47,930 bases of DNA from JAQIBY01 sp046546095 (GTDB lineage: Bacteria > Bacteroidota > Bacteroidia > Bacteroidales > ML635J-15). The first letter of the stretch is position 1. Each line of letters starts with the position of its first letter. Positions 35,838 to 45,600 of this stretch are shown here, piece by piece. Location of the stretch: assembly GCA_046546095.1 (NCBI GenBank), contig JBKGYK010000016.1:1-47930 (forward strand), in the 5' to 3' direction. The notes below the pieces were generated by a model. The model was not told the origin of the DNA and did not search any database. It worked only from the letters and a program-made list of their open reading frames with translations. The position numbers and the translations under genes are program-made.

Positions 35838-36457
35838 GGTATGCGTAAAAATTTATGCGTTTGTACTGATACCCGCCATTGCTGGTTTTTCTTAACATAA
35901 TCAACCACCCAGCGGCCGGTATCCTGAAAGCGGCTCCATTCGGGTTGCAACATCAGTTGACAATCCTTGCTGACTTCTGCCGCTGTTTCTTCAGCCCAGT
36001 CAAAATCTTCGGGCTTAAATATAATAATCTTCAATTCGCTTGCCAAACTGTAAAATTCAGGTAAAGGATGCTTTTGCGGCTTGGGGGAAAGACATATCCA
36101 ATCCCATACACCGGAAAATCTATGCGCACCGCAGGTTTCCAGGAACAATTGCAGGCCTTTTTCCCTGCATTTCTGGGTGAACATGCTAAAATCATAAATC
36201 AGAGGTTCGCCTCCGGTTACCACAACAGACTTTGCTCCTGAATTCAGTATTTCATCAATCAGATCATCCACAGCGGTCCATTCATCCGGAACCCAATCCC
36301 AGGTTTCCTTTGAATCACAAAATCTGCAACCCATATCACATCCGCCAATTCGAACAAAAAAAGCAGCTCTACCCGTATTTATTCCCTCCCCCTGTATGGA
36401 ATAAAAAGTTTCCAGTACAGGGAGTTTTTCAGGGTCGTATCTTTCTTCAATAGTCAT
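35834..36457 (-). CDS. queE: 7-carboxy-7-deazaguanine synthase (radical SAM)
   Basis: This 207-aa radical SAM enzyme makes 7-carboxy-7-deazaguanine in the queuosine/7-deazaguanine pathway. The iron-sulfur motif C40-x3-C44-x2-C47 (GGCDMGCRFCDS) and the early TFYSIQGEG are typical of QueE. No queC, queD or queF is adjacent. The start overlaps the upstream peptidase stop by one base and its stop overlaps the PorE-like ATG (ATGA), so it is embedded in an envelope-gene operon. Confidence 0.93.
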   Translation of the reverse strand: MTIEERYDPEKLPVLETFYSIQGEGINTGRAAFFVRIGGCDMGCRFCDSKETWDWVPDEWTAVDDLIDEILNSGAKSVVVTGGEPLIYDFSMFTQKCREKGLQLFLETCGAHRFSGVWDWICLSPKPQKHPLPEFYSLASELKIIIFKPEDFDWAEETAAEVSKDCQLMLQPEWSRFQDTGRWVVDYVKKNQQWRVSVQTHKFLRIP

Positions 36458-37680
36458 TATTTCTTGATGATTTTATCCAGCACTTCTCTTGCTGCATCTT
36501 TGTGTAACATTATATTCATCATTTTTAATCTGATATAATCCTCGTGGTAAAAACGGTAGCCTTTGTTTTTTCCATCGAAGCCACCTGCACCGCTGTCTTT
36601 GATTAAAAACCAAAAATCATCACCCACTTGATGGTAACCCACAATATGAATGCAATGGTCATCAGTGGTTGCTTTGTTTACAAGGCGAAGTTCGCGGCTG
36701 CTTTTGTTGATGTATTGGGAAGGAATATCAAATTCAGGAATGATGCCCACCTCCTTCCGGCTGTCGTGCCCTGGTTCACTCACATCACCGCAGATACAAA
36801 CCGAATAATCCTGTTGAATTGCGGTTTCACAGAGACCATAAAAATCTTCCACGCTCACATTGTAATATTCTTCACTATGCCACCAGTTATCGGGTTCAAC
36901 AAGTTCATTTTTTTCATTATAGGGTACCGACATGGTAGACATAAAACTCACCATATCTCCGGCTTTAAAAGGCATAGCTTCATAAAAGCTCATCGGTGTA
37001 TAGGATTCTCCCTTATACAAAAACTCTTCCGGCATTTCTCCCATATAACTGTCCAAAATGGCCCTGACATCATCCCGAACTTCAGAAACATTCCACTGAT
37101 TTTTTTCTGCCACGGATGAAAGATAATTATCCAGTGCCTGAAACATATCCGCATGTGTATGGTATTCTCCGGATTCGGTTTTGCCCGGATAAGCAGATTC
37201 AGGCATACAACCATACACAGGCATAATTCTTTTCAGTGCATTGGCTTCGCTTCCCTGGGCGATATAAGTTTCACCTCTGGTTTTCACAAAGTGTTCTGCC
37301 CTGTCAACATAATCCCAATACACAAAAAACATTTCCGATAAATCAATTTCCTCATTGTTTAAACGGAATATTTCCGATTCAAAAAATGAAGTTGCTGCAA
37401 AACTCCAGCAGGTACCGGCATTCCCTTGAGATATTGGCATTAGATGCCAGACACTTTCATAATCGATGATATTTGTCGGATATTCGTCGTCAAATTCACA
37501 GGTCAGCACCTGTGGCAAGGTTTTATCTGCTTCACCGGAATCCTGCAGTATTACCTGCTCATAAAAACCATCCTCTTTCTCAATATATTTTGCCTCATCA
37601 GGTGGATTCAGCCATTGAGCTCCTGCAGATAACACAACAAGCACAAAAATACTGGTGAGACTGATACTTTTTTGTTTCAT
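36457..37680 (-). CDS. Exported C1B-type cysteine peptidase (bleomycin hydrolase/PepC-like) with altered catalytic Asn
   Basis: The ATG at 37680 gives a 407-aa protein with signal peptide (MKQKSISLTSIFVLVVLSAGAQ). Papain-clan motifs are present: oxyanion Q85, nucleophile C91 in GNAGTCWSF, and His within DDHCIHIVGYH (H342). The place of the usual Asn in xxNSWG reads IKDSGAGG, so Asp362 replaces Asn. The signal peptide is unusual for PepC/bleomycin hydrolase, which act in the cytoplasm. It heads the tight operon peptidase-queE-PorE-like-MATE. It may be active with lower efficiency, or a binding protein. Confidence 0.85.
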   Translation of the reverse strand: MKQKSISLTSIFVLVVLSAGAQWLNPPDEAKYIEKEDGFYEQVILQDSGEADKTLPQVLTCEFDDEYPTNIIDYESVWHLMPISQGNAGTCWSFAATSFFESEIFRLNNEEIDLSEMFFVYWDYVDRAEHFVKTRGETYIAQGSEANALKRIMPVYGCMPESAYPGKTESGEYHTHADMFQALDNYLSSVAEKNQWNVSEVRDDVRAILDSYMGEMPEEFLYKGESYTPMSFYEAMPFKAGDMVSFMSTMSVPYNEKNELVEPDNWWHSEEYYNVSVEDFYGLCETAIQQDYSVCICGDVSEPGHDSRKEVGIIPEFDIPSQYINKSSRELRLVNKATTDDHCIHIVGYHQVGDDFWFLIKDSGAGGFDGKNKGYRFYHEDYIRLKMMNIMLHKDAAREVLDKIIKK

Positions 37681-38000
37681 GAGCTGCCTTTTTTTTACAA
37701 AATAACAAAAATTAAGTGATATTGTCATGTCCGGCAGAGTTCCATAGTAAATAATCAGGCTTTCTGACAGAAATTTCCTCCCCGATACTTATGAATTCTG
37801 ATCTTCAGATCACATTTTCTTAGAAATTATTCGCACTTTATATACCTACTCACATTCATTTGCATCAATATAAAACATATTCTATATAATTAATATCTTG
37901 ATCCAACCTTTTGTTGTGAAAACGTATCTTTAATGGTGTTGATATTATTGAATTCTCAAATGAATGCATGATAGAAAATTTAACCAAAAAGATAAATAGC
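37681..38000. other. Divergent control region between peptidase operon and PKD cluster
   Basis: The 320 bases hold no gene. Two small palindromes are visible: TTTCTG-A-CAGAAA (37761-37773) and TGATCT-TC-AGATCA (37799-37812). The 150 bases before the PKD gene are AT-rich. No full TTTG-N19-TAnnTTTG match was found for either direction. Confidence 0.5.
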
Positions 38001-41000
38001 ATGAAAAAAATTAAACTACTCTTTCTTATGAGTATGTGGGGTAGTCTGGTCTTTGCACAAGCACCACATTATTGTGACAGCGTACAGGCCGACTTCACAT
38101 CATCAGCACCTGCATGTACAGGTGAACAGGTGGAATTTGTTAACAGCGGTTATGCCAGCTCCGATTGCACCTATGAGTGGGATTTTGGAGCGGATGCAAC
38201 ACCGGCCACCGCAACAGGCGAAACCCCCGGGCCGGTCACCTATTCACTGGCAGGTTTAAAACAGGTTTCCCTGACAGTGACCGATGTGGTTACCGGCTGT
38301 GTGTCATACAAAAACAAAGGCATAGATATCTACGAAAATCCGACGGCCTCATTTACTGCCGGCAGCATGAATGTTTGTGTAAACGAAAGCCTTGATTTTA
38401 CCAACACAGGCAGCACAGGCAGTGAATGGACTTACACCTGGGATTTTGGTACGGATGCTGTTCCGTCAACATCCAATGCTGAAAATCCACAAGGGGTTTA
38501 TTACACCAGCGACGGAACCAAAACCGTATCTCTGGTTGTGAGCAATGGAAATTGCACTGAATCCGCAACAATGAACATTGATGTCGGTGCAACACCGGAT
38601 GTAGATTTTGCCAGCAGTGCACCAGAATGCACAGGCCTTGGTGTGGATTTCACCAACCTGGGTTCATCAACTGACTGCACTTTTTCATGGGATTTTGGTT
38701 CAGGTGCAACACCTGCAACTTCCACAGCAGAAAATCCTACAGACGTAAGCTATGCAACCCACGGATCAAAACAGGTTACACTTACCATTACGAATACAAC
38801 ATCAGGTTGTTCTGCATCCATGACAGAGGATATCCTGATCCGGGAAACACCTGCGGTAACGTTTACGGATTCTGGTGACGACTGCCTGGACGGAACATTT
38901 GACTTTACCAATACCGGCACTACAGGAACAAACTGGAGTTATGCATGGGATTTCGGAGCGGCTGCAGATCCTCAGACATCCACTTCAGAAAACCCGACAG
39001 GCATTACATACAACACTCCGGGCACGAAAGATATCAGCCTGACCATCAGCGATGCTTATTGCAGCAACTCTCTCACACAGAGCGTTGATGTATATGAAAC
39101 CCCCACCGCTGATTTTACCAGTACAGCACCAGAATGTACCGGACTCGGCGTGGATTTCACAAATACAGGTTCATCTACAAACATGAGTTTTGACTGGGAT
39201 TTTGGTACAGATGCTACTCCGGCAACAAGTACCGCAGAAAATCCCACAGACGTGGTATACAGCTCAGCAGGCACCAAAACAATAACACTACTGGTTACCA
39301 ACACAACAACCGGTTGCACAGATGAAATTCAGAAAACCATAACCATCAATCAAAGCCCGGCTGTCAGCTTCAACACATCCGGTGATGCCTGCCTTAGTGA
39401 AGCTTTTGATTTCACCAACACAGGAAGCACCGGTGGCGACTGGACTTTCACATGGGACTTTGGTGAAGATGCCATGCCCGAAGGTGCCAGCGCTGAAAAC
39501 CCCGAAGGCATACATTACAGCAGCAGCGGGATCAAAACAGTACAACTGACCATCAGCGATGCCAATTGTTCCAATGCTGCCAGCCAGACCGTAGAGGTTT
39601 TTGAAACCCCAACGGCGGATTTCACAAGCACAGCACCTGAATGTACCGGCCTTACCGTTGATTTTACCAACACAGGCAGTGACACAGACGTTTCCTGGGC
39701 ATGGAATTTTGGTGCTGATGCAACACCTGCGACCAGTACATCAGAAAATCCTGCCGGCATTGTTTACAGCTCATCAGGAACAAAAGAAATTGAACTGGTT
39801 ACCACAAACAATACCACAGGATGCACCAATACTAAGGTAAAAAGCATCACCATCCATCAGACTCCGGATGTCAGTTTCACCAACAGTGACAACCTCTGTA
39901 TGAGCGAAAGCTTTGATTTTACCAATACAGGCAGCACCGGTGAAGACTGGAACTATGCCTGGGATTTTGGAGCAGATGCCGTACCGGCAACAGCCAATGC
40001 TGAAAACCCAAGCGGTGTACACTACATGAGCAGTGGAACCAAAGAAATCAGTTTTACCATCAGCAATGGAAATTGTTCCAACACAGCAACCGGCAGCCTC
40101 ACGGTTCTTGAAACGCCTACAGCGAATTTCTCAAGTACAGCTCCACAGTGTACCGGTCTACCGGTTGATTTCACCAACACAGGAGATTCAGTGGATGTCA
40201 GCTATGAATGGACGTTTGGAGAAAATGCTGCACCGGCTGCTTCTACCGATGAAGATCCCGAAGGCATTGTTTATGATATCGAAGGGACGAAAGAGATACA
40301 GCTTGTGACAACAAACACTAACACAGCTTGCACCGACACTTCCATGCACACCATCACCATTAATCAGACACCGGAAGTAAGCTTTACCAGCAACGCTCCG
40401 GTATGTGGCAACGAAGGCGTTAACTTCCAGAACACCGGAAGCAGCGGCAGCAAATGGAACTATAGCTGGGACTTTGGCGAAAATGCCAATCCTGACAATT
40501 CAACAGCAGAGAATCCTACCGGGATAATGTATTCTGCCGGCGGTACAAAATCCATCACCTTAAACATTACTGATGGCAAATGTTCCAACAGCTACACAGA
40601 CACTATTGATATCCACGATTATCCCGAAGTAAACGCTGGACTGGACACAACCATATGTGCCGATGCCAGCGTACAGATAGGAACTCCGGAAATCAGCGGG
40701 TATACCTATCAGTGGCATCCCACTGCAACCCTCGATCAGGCAAACATTGCCCAGCCGGTTGCAAGTCCCGAGGCACAAATCACCAATTACAAACTGCTGG
40801 TTACCGATGGCGCCACAGGCTGTACAGCCATGGATACCATCAGCCTTACCATGTTGCCACCTGCCATTGCCGATGCCGGATCAGATGTGGAAATTTGCTA
40901 TGGCGATGAGATTCAGATCGGTACTGCATTGATTGAAGGTCAGTCCTATTTCTGGACACCTGTTGACGGAATGACAGAAAGCGAACGTCCGAATCCATTT

Positions 41001-41615
41001 GTCACACCTGAAGAAACGGTAACATACACCGTGCACACATTTTATGAAGGATGCGATACCATAAATGATGATGTCCGGGTCATTGTACATCCCCTGCCTG
41101 ACATTCAGGCCAGCGGTGAAAACAGCGAAGATACTGTAGAAATCGCTCAGGGCGAATCTGCACAGCTTGTTGCCACGGGTGGAGTACAATACGAATGGAC
41201 TCCGGCCATGTCTCTGGACAATTCATGGATATACAATCCAACCGCGACTCCTGACAGCACTACAACATATACCCTTACAGGTACTGACGTTTACGGTTGT
41301 GTTAACAGCGATGATGTTATGGTACTGGTAAGAATACCCGGACTGTACATCCCTTCAGCCTTTACGCCCAACAACGACAGCAGAAACGATGTTTTCTACG
41401 TACGTGGCAAAGGAACTGTGGATTTCGAACTCAATATATTTGACAGAAACGGCAGTCTGCTGTATCATTCCAAAAATCCTCACGAAGGATGGGATGGCAC
41501 CGTACAGGGCACTGACAAGCAAGTACCTGCAGGAGCCTATGTATATCAGACCAAAGGCGAGTTCAGCGATGGAGAAAAATTCAATGATTCAGGAATGATT
41601 AACCTTATCAGATAA
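38001..41615 (+). CDS. Giant T9SS-exported PKD-repeat protein with type B sorting domain
   Basis: The ATG at 38001 gives 1204 aa with a signal peptide (ending LVFAQ). Residues 27-875 are ten PKD-like Ig repeats averaging 85 aa, each with the core DFTNTGS...WDFG...AENPxG...GTKxxxL. They alternate between two types (see array entry). Three more Ig-like modules follow (876-~1112; DAGxDxxIC starts), then a gliding-motility-associated (CHU_C) T9SS type B sorting domain at ~1116-1204 (YIPSAFTPNNDSRNDVFYVRG, GWDGTVQG, AYVY). This type directs crossing of the outer membrane by T9SS. It should be a surface fibre or adhesin. A PorP/SprF gene follows by 39 nt. Confidence 0.92.
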   Translation: MKKIKLLFLMSMWGSLVFAQAPHYCDSVQADFTSSAPACTGEQVEFVNSGYASSDCTYEWDFGADATPATATGETPGPVTYSLAGLKQVSLTVTDVVTGCVSYKNKGIDIYENPTASFTAGSMNVCVNESLDFTNTGSTGSEWTYTWDFGTDAVPSTSNAENPQGVYYTSDGTKTVSLVVSNGNCTESATMNIDVGATPDVDFASSAPECTGLGVDFTNLGSSTDCTFSWDFGSGATPATSTAENPTDVSYATHGSKQVTLTITNTTSGCSASMTEDILIRETPAVTFTDSGDDCLDGTFDFTNTGTTGTNWSYAWDFGAAADPQTSTSENPTGITYNTPGTKDISLTISDAYCSNSLTQSVDVYETPTADFTSTAPECTGLGVDFTNTGSSTNMSFDWDFGTDATPATSTAENPTDVVYSSAGTKTITLLVTNTTTGCTDEIQKTITINQSPAVSFNTSGDACLSEAFDFTNTGSTGGDWTFTWDFGEDAMPEGASAENPEGIHYSSSGIKTVQLTISDANCSNAASQTVEVFETPTADFTSTAPECTGLTVDFTNTGSDTDVSWAWNFGADATPATSTSENPAGIVYSSSGTKEIELVTTNNTTGCTNTKVKSITIHQTPDVSFTNSDNLCMSESFDFTNTGSTGEDWNYAWDFGADAVPATANAENPSGVHYMSSGTKEISFTISNGNCSNTATGSLTVLETPTANFSSTAPQCTGLPVDFTNTGDSVDVSYEWTFGENAAPAASTDEDPEGIVYDIEGTKEIQLVTTNTNTACTDTSMHTITINQTPEVSFTSNAPVCGNEGVNFQNTGSSGSKWNYSWDFGENANPDNSTAENPTGIMYSAGGTKSITLNITDGKCSNSYTDTIDIHDYPEVNAGLDTTICADASVQIGTPEISGYTYQWHPTATLDQANIAQPVASPEAQITNYKLLVTDGATGCTAMDTISLTMLPPAIADAGSDVEICYGDEIQIGTALIEGQSYFWTPVDGMTESERPNPFVTPEETVTYTVHTFYEGCDTINDDVRVIVHPLPDIQASGENSEDTVEIAQGESAQLVATGGVQYEWTPAMSLDNSWIYNPTATPDSTTTYTLTGTDVYGCVNSDDVMVLVRIPGLYIPSAFTPNNDSRNDVFYVRGKGTVDFELNIFDRNGSLLYHSKNPHEGWDGTVQGTDKQVPAGAYVYQTKGEFSDGEKFNDSGMINLIR
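38079..40625 (+). repeat. Ten in-frame ~255-nt PKD repeats, five A-B pairs
   Basis: Repeats 1,3,5,7,9 (A) start like SSAPECTG and end in xTTTGCxx; repeats 2,4,6,8,10 (B) have xDxCLSExFDFTN and end in NGNCSN. Period of the pair is about 510 nt. Every repeat keeps two cysteines, with an extra one in repeats 1 and 3. Confidence 0.9.
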
Positions 41616-41654
41616 AAAAAATCAACAGGTATTAACCAGAAAAAAATAAAGATT

Positions 41655-42629
41655 ATGAAAAAGATATCATTTATCATATTAGGACTTTTGATCAGCTGGG
41701 GAGCTCTGGCACAGGATGTACGCTTTTCTCAGCCCTATTCTGCACCACTCAAGGTCAATCCGGCCACCATGGGCGCAGATGACAACATTAACTTCAAACT
41801 CAATTACCGTTCACAATGGACTGGCATAGATGATGGCTACTCAACCGCAGCTTTCACGTTTATGTCTCCGGTTTACAAACAAGGCAATGGTAATAATCTT
41901 AGCGTGGGTGTTTTTGCCATGAACGATATGGCAGGTGCTTTCAGCCACATCGAAGGTATGCTGGCTGTTGCTTACAACCTTAGACTCAGCGAAAGCGGTC
42001 ACTTCTTTACTAGCTCAATTTACGGAGGTTTCAACCAGAAATACCTGGATTCTGAAGGACTTACTTTTGATGACCAGTATGAAGTTGGCAACTATTCTGC
42101 CAGCAACCAGACGAGCGAAACCGTGATGAACGAATCGGCAACTTATATTGATGCCGGTTTTGGCCTGATGTGGTTTTATCAGCCCGATGGAGAATCAAAC
42201 ATCAATGCATATGCGGGATTTTCAGCTTTCCATGTCAATTCACCAAATGAAAGCCTGCTGGAGGATGATGGAAGCCTTTTTCCCAAATATTCCAGCCAGG
42301 CAGGGATAAAAATCATGCCTGAAGGAAGTCAGCTGAGCTTCACTCCCAACCTGATAGGAACATCCCAAAATGGCATTTACGAGCTTGCCAGTGGTATGTA
42401 TGCTGATTACGATATCAATGATGATTTTAAAGCACGCATCGGCGCATGGTACAGAGCCCAGAACAGTCTTGCTTTTGTCGTTGGCTTTGAATACGCCCAC
42501 ATATACCTGGGATACAGCTATGATCTACCTTCCGGTGGAATCAGTAATCTGGCAACAGGTGCAAATACACATGAAATAAGCCTGTCGTATTATTTCAATT
42601 CAGATGCCAATAGTCGTAAAATGTTTTAA
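41655..42629 (+). CDS. porP: PorP/SprF-family T9SS outer-membrane protein
   Basis: The 324-aa protein has a signal peptide (MKKISFIILGLLISWGALAQ) and the opening DVRFSQPYSAPLKVNPATMG typical of PorP/SprF. A beta-barrel follows, with NLSVGVFAMNDMAG and YNLRLSESGHFFTSSIYGGF, ending YYFNSDANSRKMF. Flavobacterial SprF is required for secretion of SprB, which has a type B C-terminal domain. This gene lies exactly between two large type B cargo genes, 39 and 12 nt away, so it is presumably their outer-membrane partner. Cargo specificity is inferred from position. Confidence 0.94.
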   Translation: MKKISFIILGLLISWGALAQDVRFSQPYSAPLKVNPATMGADDNINFKLNYRSQWTGIDDGYSTAAFTFMSPVYKQGNGNNLSVGVFAMNDMAGAFSHIEGMLAVAYNLRLSESGHFFTSSIYGGFNQKYLDSEGLTFDDQYEVGNYSASNQTSETVMNESATYIDAGFGLMWFYQPDGESNINAYAGFSAFHVNSPNESLLEDDGSLFPKYSSQAGIKIMPEGSQLSFTPNLIGTSQNGIYELASGMYADYDINDDFKARIGAWYRAQNSLAFVVGFEYAHIYLGYSYDLPSGGISNLATGANTHEISLSYYFNSDANSRKMF

Positions 42630-42641
42630 AACCCATTGCAT

Positions 42642-45600
42642 ATGAACTTTATCAGATATTTAATAATACTATTGCCCATCAGCATGATAAGCTTCCTGCC
42701 TGTCAAAGCGCAGCTAACCATACAGGATGCGCTGACTGATGAGGAGCTGGTACAGCAGGTTTTGCTTGGTGACGGTGTACAGGTGTATAACATCAGCTCG
42801 ACCGGAGCCGATCAGGCCATCGGGTCGTTTTCAACCCTCCCCGGAGGAATACCTGAAGTACCAATGGATGCCGGCATCATCATGTCAACCGGAGACATTT
42901 TCGATGCTACCGGTCCCAACAATTCAGGGAGCACATCCACCAACAACGGTGAACCGGGCGACGCAGACATTACAAACATCCTTGGTGGTACAGATACCTA
43001 CGATGCTGCCGTGATTGAATTTGATTTCAAATCCCCGGCGGATACCGTACGCTTCAACTACCTTTTTGCATCAGAAGAATACCGCGAATATGTTTGTGAT
43101 TTTAACGATGCGTTTGCATTTCTACTGACAGGACCAAATCCTGCAGGCGGAAACTATACAAATCACAACATTGCCCTCGTGCCTGGCACAAATACAGAAG
43201 TTGCTATCGCGACAGTAAACAATGGCGACTCCAACAGCACCTGTCCCGAAGAAAACAGCAATTCTGAATATTATGTGGACAATATCGGGGGAAGCAATGT
43301 AGAATACGATGGATTAACGGATGTTTTTACCGCTGAAGCCGTTGTTGTGCCGTGTGCTGAATACCACATCAAACTTGTGGTTGCCGATGCACTGGATGCT
43401 GCATACGATTCAGGTGTATTCCTGGAAGCCAATAGTTTTGGTGCCGATGTTGATACACTGATTGCTGATTATGTACATGATGCTCCTGCCTGTACCGGAG
43501 AAGATGTGCAGTTTTTAAACGGCGGTCCCAGCGGAACAGGTGTGGCCTACGAATGGACATTCCATGGCAGTGCCTCTCAGTCTACATCCAACCAGGAAAA
43601 TCCATCTGTAAACTGGTCAACACCGGGCCTGAAACAGGTTGATCTGCAAATCATCATCAACTGTGGTGAGGATTCAGCTTCGGTCACAAAATATGTCAAC
43701 ATTTATGACCGCCCGGATGCAGATTTCACTTTCACCAATAATGTTTGCCCCGGATCCCCGGTGCAATTTACCAATACCGGTTCCAGCGGTTCCGGCTTTT
43801 CACATGAGTGGATATTCCCAACCGATGCTGATCCGCAGGAAGCTTATACTGAAAATCCGGAAATCGTATTCAATACACCGGGCGAAAAACCCATTCAGCA
43901 CATCGTGTACAACGATCATTGTTCACGGATTGTGTACGATACCATTACCATCCTGCCAGGACCGGAAGCCGCGTTTAGCCATAACGCACCGGTTTGCGAA
44001 GGCGAAACCATTGACTTTGTCAATACAGGCGATTCCGGTGGTGTAACCTTCAACTGGACATTTGCTCCGGATGCTACGCCTGCTACCAGCACATCTGAAA
44101 ATCCCACAGGTATCAGCTTTGCTACTGCCGGAACAAAAACGGCAACACTTACAGTTACCGACGATGTCAGCGGATGCCAGAGTACGATAAGCCAGGATTT
44201 CCAGATTCTGCCACAGCCGGTTGCATCTTTCAGTTTCACAGACAACCTGTGCCTGGGGACAGCTACCGACTTCACGAATACCGGCAGCACAGGTGACGGA
44301 CTTACCTACGCCTGGGATTTCGGTTCGGATGCATCCTCGACCAGCTCAAGTGCTGAAAATCCACAAAACATCAGCTTTGACGACAGTGGTACACAGAGCA
44401 TCACGCTGACTGTCTCCAACAATGCCTGCAGCTCAACGGCAACACAAAACCTGACGGTTGAAAACTCACCGGCACCGGATGTCAGCTTTAGCAGCACGGC
44501 TCCTAAGTGCAACGGTGAAGCTGTGGATTTTAGTTTTGACGGGGACCCGACAGGCCTGGATTTCAACTGGGACTTTGGCGCTGATGCCACACCAGGCAGC
44601 AGCACCGCAGCCAATCCAACAGGCATTGCGTTCAGCTCCAACGGAACTCAGAGCATAGAACTCACCGTAACGGATGCCGGCAGCGGATGCTGGAATCAGG
44701 AAACGCAAACGGTCAACATCTACCCTACTCCGCTTGCATCATTTGATTTTACCGATTCAGTATGCAACGGTACGCAAATTGATTTTACCAACACAGGCTC
44801 TACAGGTCAGGAATTCAGTTACAACTGGGATTTTGGTACCGATGCATCACCATCCGGTTCAACCGCCGAAAACCCAAGCGGCATAACTTACAGCAGCGAT
44901 GGCAACAAAACCATCACACTGACGGTAAGCACACCAAACTGTAGCTCAAGCCAGACCGAAACACTGGTGATTGAAAGCTCACCGGCTCCTGTGGTAGATT
45001 TTTCTTCTACAGCTCCGGTATGTGAAACCAACGAGCTTTCCTTTAGCATAGCTGATTATGATACTGCATTAAACTATGCCTGGGACTTTGGCACCGATGC
45101 TACTCCCGAGACATCCTCTGCAGCCGAACCGGTTGTTACCTATGATTCATCCGGTAGCAAAATCGTAAGACTGACTGCTGTTAATCCGGGAAGTGGCTGC
45201 TACAATTACGTGGAAAAAAGCATCAACATTCTGCCACGTCCGGAAGCATCCTTCTTTTCATCTGCTCCGGAATGTGTGGACTCAGGTGTTGATTTCACCA
45301 ATACCGGCAGCTCAGGTGCGGAATATTCTTATACATGGGATTTCGGGGAAGGTGCTTCACCATCTGGCTCCAATGCAGAAAATCCCACAGGGGTAGTCTA
45401 TAACAGCTCTGGTGACAAAGATGTTAGTCTGACAATCAGCTCAGCCAACTGCACAAGGACAATAACACAGACCATCAATATTCCTGAAAGTCCGGTTGCT
45501 GACTTCACCGCCAATGCACCGCAATGTAACGGACAGCCGTTGCAGATGCACAACATGAGCGACAGCGTGGATGTCAGTTACGCGTGGGACTTCGGTGCAG

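Noticed and set aside
36458..36500. preQ1 riboswitch ahead of queE
   Set aside because: The start of queE overlaps the upstream stop codon, so there is no leader in which an aptamer could lie.
36628..37119. Plus-strand 163-codon open frame inside the C1 peptidase
   Set aside because: Antisense to catalytic and core regions; amino-acid content is atypical.
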